This document shows, piece by piece, positions 56,338 to 64,000 of a DNA stretch of 64,000 bases. Numbering within the stretch: position 1 is the first letter of the stretch; every line of letters begins with the position of its first letter. The notes under the pieces were generated by a model. It did no database searches, was not told the origin of the DNA, and worked only from the letters and a program-made list of their open reading frames with translations. Source of the DNA: Zygaena filipendulae (lineage: Eukaryota; Arthropoda; Insecta; Lepidoptera; Zygaenidae); NCBI GenBank assembly GCA_907165275.2, contig OU015655.1, positions 4,662,501 to 4,726,500 of the forward strand. The letters are read 5' to 3'. The translations under genes were made by a program, and so were the position numbers.

Positions 56338-56951
56338 CTAGAACAAAATTGATAATTACTACCATCACAATAAATTTTATTTTTTATAAAAGATGGCGTA
56401 CATTTTTGCCTGACTTGTTCCAAATAAATGTGAAAATATTTATAGATTCGCTCACGTGGTCTTTGACGATACGATTAAAGTACAATGTAACTAGTTATAT
56501 GTAATTTTTTATTACTTTAACTGGTCTCAGTCAATGGTAATGTCCTCATAACACTTTTGATCATACATTAAAAATAATTTTAGTTGATTGTATCCTTCCG
56601 TAGGCGTAACCTATTGTATTTATGTACGTACAAGGTTCTTTGCAACACAAGAACGGTCACTGAATAGTATTTACGGACAAATAATGCAAGTTAAATAGGT
56701 ACCTACCTACTTAACTCTGTCAATAGCATTGTGAATCCCGAATATCGTTTTCATTCCGTTATACCTAATGTTAAATTAGAACGAAACACATGAGAACCGA
56801 ATAAGTAAATAAAAAGCTTTTTACTAAGGGTATATTCCGTTATTACTGATAGCACTGTAAGGTGTGACGTCAATTTAGTATACTGCGAAACTGTTCCTTT
56901 AGAATTAGCTATAGTGATTAGTGGTTACTATTTAAAACGGAACGCAGTCCA
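56338..56951. other. Region upstream of the first visible exon; nothing recognised
   Basis: Intron (minus strand) with AT-rich sequence and no exon candidate. Confidence 0.45.
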
Positions 56952-57177
56952 GGGCCCTTATTCTCTATGACCAACAACTTTCCTCATAACGCGCGTCCTA
57001 AAACAAAATTTCGACCGCTCCAGGTGCCAAAATAATAGGAATTAATATTCTGTATACCATAACACACGTTGTAAATGTATTTTTTTAAAGCGAAACTTCT
57101 TTGATCGCGAGGGAAAACCAATTTTTGTGGCGTCTTATCTTAACGCAGCGTGTTATGGCCATAGTGAATAAGGGCCC
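56952..57177. mobile_element. 230-bp MITE with GGGCCC ends, copy 2
   Basis: GGGCCCTTATTCTCTATGAC at the left and GTGAATAAGGGCCC at the right (56952, 57177). Interior CATAACGCGCGTCCTAAAAC as in 54266-54500. Confidence 0.72.
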
Positions 57178-57704
57178 AGTATACTGTCATCTATGTCATT
57201 GTCATGTCACGCTGTCGACCACTCATTGACGACCGACCGACGCGGTTGACTAATGATTAGTCCAAAGTAGATCATTTAATCAAACCACTAAGAGCACTTT
57301 ATTCCGAAAACGCCGGTGCTCACACTACAAATGTGACGACGAGTATGACGTCACTGCCTACCCCGTATCCTAATACTGCGTCAGTATACTGTTAGCTATA
57401 ACGGAACGAATTTCTCATCAGCCTCTTAGTAATTTTATACAGTTACCTCTTACAACTGCATCCAAATTTAAATAAAAAAGAATAAGCTATGTTATTTTTT
57501 TCTTGAGGTTCTCGTATACATTATATGCAGCACAATTACACAACTATTAAAATCTTTATTAAGTTTTCTGTGACTTTAAGTAGATGCTTTGAAGATTTTC
57601 TTATATAGGTACGTATAATTAAAAATCAATTATATTTACAGTTGGGCTCGGAAAACTCGAAAAAGGCTCGACCAATTTGAATATAGGTGACCAATTCGAA
57701 AATT

Positions 57705-57795
57705 GAAAGTTCCTGCGGGAAGTTCGGAAATCGCGTTGGTGAAACTGCGGGGCATAATTTTGAGAAACTATGAACATCATAGCTAAGTAATATGT
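57705..57795 (+). mobile_element. Helitron-like 3' scrap joined to a shared 33-bp block
   Basis: AAGTTCCTGCGGGAAGTTCG then GGTGAAACTGCGGGGCATAA; directly after it GAGAAACTATGAACATCATA (57762) repeats the spacer of the tandem repeat at 55671. Confidence 0.5.
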
Positions 57796-59144
57796 ACCCA
57801 AGGTTTTGTGAAGAATACCTGAATCGTTCTATGTATATCTATAGGTGTGCCTAAGCCTATCATCATATTTGAAGATTTTTCTCCAAAATCTCTCATCAGA
57901 TCCCGGCATAATGACAATGGAACCACCTCAAAACTATTCCCTTTCAAATAAAAAAGAAATAATTTTCCAAATCAGTCCAGCCGTCTTCGAGTGACCGGTG
58001 AACATATACATATAAAAAATGGGCAGTTGAACATAGAACCTACTCCTTTTTTGGATTCATTTAAAAATCAACGGGGTAGATTAGGTATATAACTTATGGT
58101 ATTCACAAAGTGTGAAAACGCTTTTGTGAAAGTTACGTTTCGCCGGCTGTTTGTCGAGCCATGTACCTACTTACAGATAATCTTCTAACAAATATATAGG
58201 TACAACTTGAATACCTCGTAAACTCGTTGCATCCCAATTGCAGTGCATTAAGAGGTTACAGGTACTACTACCAAGGTAACACTATTTATCAACCGTGACG
58301 AGTCTATCGAGTTATTTTTATCAGATCACGTTGAGAGCAACCGACGTGATTCTGACAAAGGTTTCCACACCGTGCAGCGCTAAAGGAGGATCTTGAACGA
58401 CTGAATATTTTTCTCTTTTCAGTACCAGAATATATAATAATATACCTATGAATCGATATTTTAATGAGTTTGGCACGTTACGCTATAGTTAATATGTAGT
58501 TTTAATTAAATCCGTTGTTTCCAAATTAAATTATTATGTACAGGTACCTATAGGATTTTCTTAAGTGCGCGTAGAATGTGGATGGCTAAATCCGAATCTA
58601 TACGGGGAATAGTGAAATATACTCAAACGAGCCTCGAAGCTGATTTTGATAAAACATCACGTTGCAATGCAAGTTCATCCGTAAACTGATTACCGATAAA
58701 ACGAAGCCAAAACTTTGAGAGGCAACTAACTATAGGTAAGCCCGGATCAATTTTGTAAAACTATCTACTACGGTTTTATGGAATGTATAATGCAGATTAA
58801 CGTTCTGAGTCAACCCAACACATTTAATACTAAACACTTATGTAATATTAAATACCAAAAATTTTTCCCGGCACCTCAAATAGTTCCGGATGGATTACAA
58901 AATTCGGTTATTAATTTAGCCTCATCTCTAAGGTTTGCTACATTATTATTAAACATAGACTGATCCCACGGTTTACACTCACATTTCACCCTTTTCCCTC
59001 CTTTAGGGATCGAATTTCCAAAAACACTCCTTTTAGCGTTAAAAGGATCTAGATCCAGCGGTTTGGGTTGTATCTATATAGTGATCGTTAGTAAAATTAT
59101 CAGTGTCTCTGAGTCTGAAGTTATAGAAAGCCTTTTATATTGTA
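57796..59144. other. No recognised gene or repeat
   Basis: AT-rich. 58370-58395 (CCGTGCAGCGCTAAAGGAGG) is locally GC-richer but shows no spliceable exon. Confidence 0.45.
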
Positions 59145-59350
59145 CTAGATGTTCCCCGCGGTTGAACCTACGGTAATTTCGGAATTCCCGCGGGAATTCA
59201 GGGTTGCAATATAGCCTATGATACTCAAGAGTAATGTAGCATTCTATAATGGTGAAAGAATTTTTTAATTCGGTTCAGTAGTTTTAGAGTTAAATCGTAA
59301 CAAACAAACAAAAAATCAAATCATTCCCCTTTTAAAACTAATATTATATG
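59145..59350 (-). mobile_element. Helitron-like element
   Basis: In reverse: CATATAATATTAGTTTTAAA start-like part, (GTTT)n, CACCATTATAGAATGC, and an end with GTTCAACCGCGGGGAACATC and CTAG at 59145. Confidence 0.7.
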
Positions 59351-61934
59351 GTATTCGTTTAGATGTAGCTACCTATTATTAAATCGGGTAACATTAAGTA
59401 AACAACAAGGACAGACGTGAAGACTCTGGCCGTGCGGAACTTTACCAAACTCACCCACTCTGCTGTATTAAACAAATTTGGAATAAAATCCTTATTATTA
59501 TAAAAATGGAATCCCATAATTTATTGTGATATAGTACTGTCATTTTACCCACACCAAGAATGTTTTCTTCGTTGATGCGATCCACAACGGTAAATAATTA
59601 GGTATTTGATTGATGATGATTTGTTTCTAGAGAAATTCCGTGCTGCTGCTGTGTTTTATATTAAAGGTATACCTACCTAATGGATGAATATATTATCTAA
59701 TAGTTTTTTATTGTCAACAACATACTATTTATTCGGAAATTTAAAGACTAAAATTCAATTTAGTAAGACTGATATGATATTGTTTCATATTTATTCGTAC
59801 GAATAAACCAGGCGCGGATCCAGCCCCTAAAAAAGGTTGTAAGGACGCCCACCCGAAAAATTGTTTTGTTTGCATATCACAATATCTAAACTACTAAACC
59901 GATTATGATGACACTTTTACAGCTTTCAGACTTTTTCAGAATTTCACAATTAACTTAATGTAAAGTAAATGTAAGTAGTAATTTTCTAACATATATTATA
60001 CAAGAATAAATATATAGGTACACACATACATAAGCTCACTCCTGGCTTCTATAGAGGTACGTAGAAATTATTTACCGTAAACTTAGTTCTTCTTACATAT
60101 TGAAAGCATATTTAAAAAAAGGGTGGCATTAAAAAAAAAGTTCAAAGTTTTAAAGGTTATTAAATAAATAATGAAAAGAAAATAACAATGGCGGTATTAA
60201 AGTGAAATACACTTAAATTTCTGAAAGTGTTAGAAATAAAGTCACAAACATAATGGAGTATGAACCATTCATGAAAAAAGGCGAAAACCAATAAACTCAC
60301 AATAGAATAAATGGGTTGGTTGACTCCACAGACATGTTAGGGTTGACTCGGTGTGCATAATGCCGATCGAATATGAGCTAGGCCCCGTTCGGCGGTTTTC
60401 GTCCGTGGAGTTCACGTCGCTTCAAATACCGATAATAGGTACCTGCTATTCAATTGTTTTGGTTATAAAAACAATCAAATGTTAATACCAAAATCCGTAA
60501 TGTATCTATGTCGCCGGCTAATTGCGTAGTAATGTGTGACTGTTACAAACGCTAGCATTTTGTATAGTGACAAGGACACAAAATGCCGCTGTTTTGTATT
60601 TGTGAACACCCCGACGCAAGGGCCAAACCGTGACCACAATCAAAAACCACCATATAATTTAAGGTTAGGTACTATGTTCTTCTAATATTACTAAAGTTAT
60701 ATTATACTATAATTAATTTTGACTCGATCAAACCTGTGGAAGATGCTCATGTCCATTCATCAAACATAACAAAACTGTTGTTCTTCCAACGGCTGAAATT
60801 CGCTGAACAGATTTTCTGGAATCATATCTAAGAACATTCTCGATCATGTAATTTTATTAACAAAAAAAAAACAAAATGGATTTGGGAACAGTGATGCCGT
60901 CACAGACAGACACAGCCATGCACAGATAAGTACAAGAACACCACTCTGCTTGCGACTGGGGTTAAGAAGACACTCTTTAAAATATCGGGTTTCAGTTAAT
61001 TATCCAGTTTCTATTACTACATAAATTACATTGAATTACTCCGTAGGAATCCCTTTCCCATTTGTGGCTACAATAATTGTATGTAACTCATGTATTTTCG
61101 TGTTTATAAACGTGTCATAAACATGCCTAACCTCCTCTAAGCTGGGTCAAACCAATCCATTAACATCGATGCTGCTAGTTTTCAGATAAATAGTGAAATA
61201 AATACACCCGAGTAAATATTCGTATACCGCTGGTTTCACGTGGAAAATCCAGTTTAGGGTTGAGCTATTAACTAATTGAATGGTTTGAATGCCATCAGAA
61301 AAGCAAAGGAGAACACAAAAATTCACGCTATAGCTCAATATTTACGTCAATAGACGTAAAAGTCAAAACTCAATTATGATCAATCACATCACCGTGAGTT
61401 GTTTCTTTTGTCTCGTGAAATCTTTTGCCGCATCTATTATGTTATTGTTTTAATCAATTGATTGGTTAAATTTATATTTTTAAAACGTGTGTATTTTCAG
61501 CAAACACACACACATTTAAAAAATGACATTCCAGCGGTGCGACATACAACTACGATCGTAGGAGTATCGACTATCGTTAAAGAATACGAAGCGACTGCAC
61601 TCTAAGCGCCCCGACAACTATGTGCCTTCCTACGCCCCGCCAAGAAATAATAGTAAATCCAGAGATGATAACGGTGCAGACTGTGTTAGACTTGGTTTAG
61701 ACAATACCAACCTGAACTTTGAACTCAAACTTTGTCGCTTGCCGTGGCCCCCGCGCGAGCCCTACGACAAACGCACATACACTGCACGTGTGCGGAGGTA
61801 CCTAGTGAGGTAAATCCAATAAATCAGTTCGCTTGTATGGAATGTCACAGGTGTGCCGCTGCAGTCTTGTTATCGACTTACGTGGAATAGGCAAATGCAG
61901 AATATGAGCTCCTTATTATCGCTACAAAAGGCAA
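59351..61934. other. No recognised gene; GC-richer patches at 60330-60430 and 61540-61810
   Basis: The patch at 61540-61810 holds a 63-codon plus frame with GCCGTGGCCCCCGCGCGAGC and no repeat partner in the window; it could be an exon or promoter-proximal sequence of this or another gene. The patch at 60330-60430 (CTAGGCCCCGTTCGGCGG) is similarly unassigned. No exon with both splice sites could be shown. Confidence 0.35.
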
Positions 61935-62187
61935 AATGGGTATGAAAACCAAAATTTTATTTAATCCGTAATAAAAATAATAGACAAGATTTTTTTTTAC
62001 TTTATCAAATTAATGACAAAAAAAAACTTAATTAAAGCACATTAAAGTTTAAAAGTGACGTGCTCTCGATGTCACGCGAAACTTCGACTCAATTTATTGC
62101 CCTTATTTTTGATTACGTAAAAAGAAACTAAAACAAGTGTGCAATATTTTTTGTTGTGGACTAAAAACTAGGTCACCTAGCCTATTA
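61935..62187. mobile_element. CRE-core palindromic MITE, diverged copy P7
   Basis: ATGGGTATGAAAACC start, GCCTATTATCA end, arms with TTTAATCCGTAATAAAAATA and TTGTGGACTAAAAAC; no intact TGACGTCA remains. Confidence 0.6.
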
Positions 62188-62239
62188 TCACAATTGAAAA
62201 CAGGATAAGATCACCTAAAGGCCACTCCAAAATTTTTGA

Positions 62240-62735
62240 GATGCACTGAAACTATTCATGATAGAAGTACAGCATGTAAGTGGCGTTGTAGTCCAACCAG
62301 CGCGGCGGCGGCGTCAATACACTTTTGTAGACGAACTGCCGAAAAGCTTCTTGCCAATCGTTTATTGGAATGGAGTCAGTCATGTACCTACTGCGGCATC
62401 AATCTCTTCCCCTGACGTAAAGCGATGACCTCACAAGTAATTTTTCAGGTTCAAGAACAGCCAGAAGTCGCACATAGCGAGGTCTGGTGAATAAGGAAGA
62501 TGTTCGGTTATTTTTATATTTCGCTCACGCAAAAAATTAACAGTCATTTCCGCCGTATGTAAGGAAGCGTTGTCGTGGTGAAGAATTAGGTCACGAATTT
62601 TAAAGTCTTTTACATCACTTCAGGCAGGCAGTGTTGGATGTACTGTACTAGAACGTTCATAATTGACAATACTATGTTTTTTACATTGACTGATTTCTTT
62701 TGGTGCATAAACGGAAATAAAGGCCATAACAGAAA
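62240..62735 (-). pseudogene. mariner (DD34D) transposase, degenerate 3' half
   Basis: Minus-strand translation gives RDLILHHDNASLHTAEMTV, then TEHLPYSPDLAMCDFWLFLN. The Asp of HHDN and the Asp of MCDF have 34 residues between them, the mariner spacing. Further on, WQEAFRQFVYKSVLTPPPRW and a last Tyr-rich stretch match the mariner C-terminus. It is broken by stops (after LKNYL, and upstream of the catalytic block) and at least one frameshift. The 5' half is absent, apparently displaced by the LINE at 62743. Confidence 0.78.
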
Positions 62736-62742
62736 CATAGCT

Positions 62743-64000
62743 ACAGCCTACATACCGTTACAATACCGTTCTGTTACTATTATAAGTTCATTAATTGATA
62801 TTATTGCACTAGATTTAGTTGATATATTTAATAAATGTATAGACTGTGGTGTGTTTCCTGACCAAATGAAATATAGTAAAATAACACCTTTGTTTAAAAC
62901 AGGTAGTACAACAGACCCTACTAATTTTAGACCAATTTCAGTACTACCCACATTTAGTAAAATATTTGAAAAGCTTATACTTAGCCAACTACTCGCATAC
63001 TTTAATAAAAATGACTTGCTGCATCATAAACAGTTCGGTTTTACTCGTGGTCGCTCTACAACTGATGCAGGAATTAAATTAATTGAAAATATTTTTGAGG
63101 CCTGGGAGGAGTCACGTGATGCTTATGGAGTGTTTTGTGATTTATCCAAGGCCTTTGATTGTGTTGAGCATACAACTTTGGTCAGGAAACTACACTATTA
63201 CGGAATACGAGGTGTAGCTTTGGATCTTCTTACTTCGTACTTGAGTGATAGGATCCAAAGGGTTGATGTCAACGGAAAACGATCACATGGTTCTGCCGTG
63301 GTAATGGGAGTACCCCAAGGATCTATATTAGGACCATTCCTGTTCCTTGTTTATATAAATGACTTACCTTATCTAGTGAGGGACAACCATGAGATAGTAT
63401 TGTTTGCAGATGATACATCTTTAGTGTTTAAGGCTAATAGACAGCAATCGGCTGTAGACGATGTAAACAATGCTCTCTCTAAAATATTACACTGGTTTAA
63501 TGCTAATAACTTATTACTAAACCGTGATAAAACCAAATGTATAAGATTTGTGACCAAAAATGTTAAACAAGTAAAAACCAGATTACTGATTAATAATGAG
63601 GATTTGGAAATGGTCGATGAAACTGTCTTTCTAGGTATAACATTAGATGCAAAATTACAATGGGGCCCACATATAAAAAAGTTATCAGGTAGATTAAGCT
63701 CGGCGGCTTATGCTGTTAAGAAAATCCGTCAACTTACTGATATTAATACCGCGCGTTTAGTTTATTTTAGTTATTTCCACAGCATTATGTCATACGGCAT
63801 ACTGCTGTGGGGTAGTGCCGCGGATATCGATTCTGTATTCGTGTTGCAGAAACGAGCCATTCGCGCAATCTATAAGTTGGGCCCTCGGGATTCACTGAGA
63901 ACTAAATTCAGCGAGTTTAAAATAATGACTGTACATTCTCAGTATATATACGAGAATTTATTATATGTTCACAAAAATTTAGGCAACTTTAAGAAAAACA
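62743..64000 (+). CDS. Jockey/CR1-type LINE reverse transcriptase, runs off the window
   Basis: The frame is open from before 62743 to the last base, about 419 codons, with no stop. Motifs in order: PTNFRPISVLPTFSKIFEKL (RT block 1), FGFTRGRSTTDAG, FCDLSKAFDCVEHTTLV (block A), GVPQGSILGPFLFLVYINDL (block B), VLFADDTSLVFKAN (active-site block C), NNLLLNRDKTKC, FLGITLDAKLQWGPHIK and the thumb ARLVYFSYFHSIMSYGILLW. There is no endonuclease domain in the window, so the copy is 5'-truncated where it joins the mariner remnant. No start codon belongs to it; the frame simply continues from flanking DNA. Confidence 0.88.

Noticed and set aside
55412..55639. Pro/Arg/Gly-rich 75-codon minus frame
   Set aside because: It is a translation of the GC-rich Harbinger inverted repeat, not a gene.
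61622..61813. 63-codon plus frame with PWPPREPYDKR
   Set aside because: No splice sites or family match; kept only as an unassigned GC-richer stretch.

Overview
The window is a piece of an insect nuclear genome, almost certainly a moth or butterfly. It is AT-rich and intron-rich, with canonical GT-AG spliced exons. It is packed with about 30 short Helitron-like copies that begin TC, carry a CCGCGG-loop-CCGCGG hairpin and end CTAG between A and T. That repeat type is known from Lepidoptera as the Lep1/MINE-1 kind (family name from memory, not searched). No prokaryotic genes, CRISPR array or operon is present.

One host gene spans most of the window on the minus strand. I could join 19 coding exons, from 56337 down to 4091, in one continuous frame (2301 coding bases, 766 residues plus stop). 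They encode a Dbl-homology (DH) plus pleckstrin-homology (PH) Rho guanine-nucleotide exchange factor followed by a long Ser/Pro/His-rich tail. It most resembles the PLEKHG5-type RhoGEFs. The 5' part lies outside the window or was not found. The DH domain is built from six exons (35986 to 19987), the PH domain from four (19370 to 17415), and the C-terminal tail from eight (16660 to 4091). The two 5'-most introns are very large (about 20.2 kb and 10.8 kb) and hold most of the big transposons.

Layout. 1-4090: downstream of the gene, with a retroelement 3' end and a long perfect-looking palindrome. 4.1-21 kb: clustered exons with small transposons in the introns. 21-36 kb: introns with short repeats, a LINE remnant, a SINE and an intact Tc1-type transposon inserted in a Helitron that is itself inserted in a Helitron. 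38.3-44.2 kb: a complete, apparently young LTR retrotransposon of the Ty3/gypsy order with identical 133-bp LTRs, an extra small membrane-protein ORF before gag, and a gag-pol frameshift. 49.8-52.1 kb: an RTE-type LINE with a 5' inversion, split by a Jockey/CR1-type LINE. 53.8-57.2 kb: several MITEs, including a PIF/Harbinger-derived one that keeps the start of a transposase and lies next to an apparent empty-site copy. 62.2-64 kb: a decayed mariner transposase followed by a second Jockey/CR1-type LINE that runs off the window.

I saw no wholly new functional system. The most unusual structures are the three-level transposon nest (28951-31035), the LTR element's extra ORF, the twin-primed RTE insertion, the Harbinger element with its empty-site paralogue, and two MITE families carrying CRE-like TGACGTCA cores. 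All family names rest on motif recognition by eye; no database search was run.
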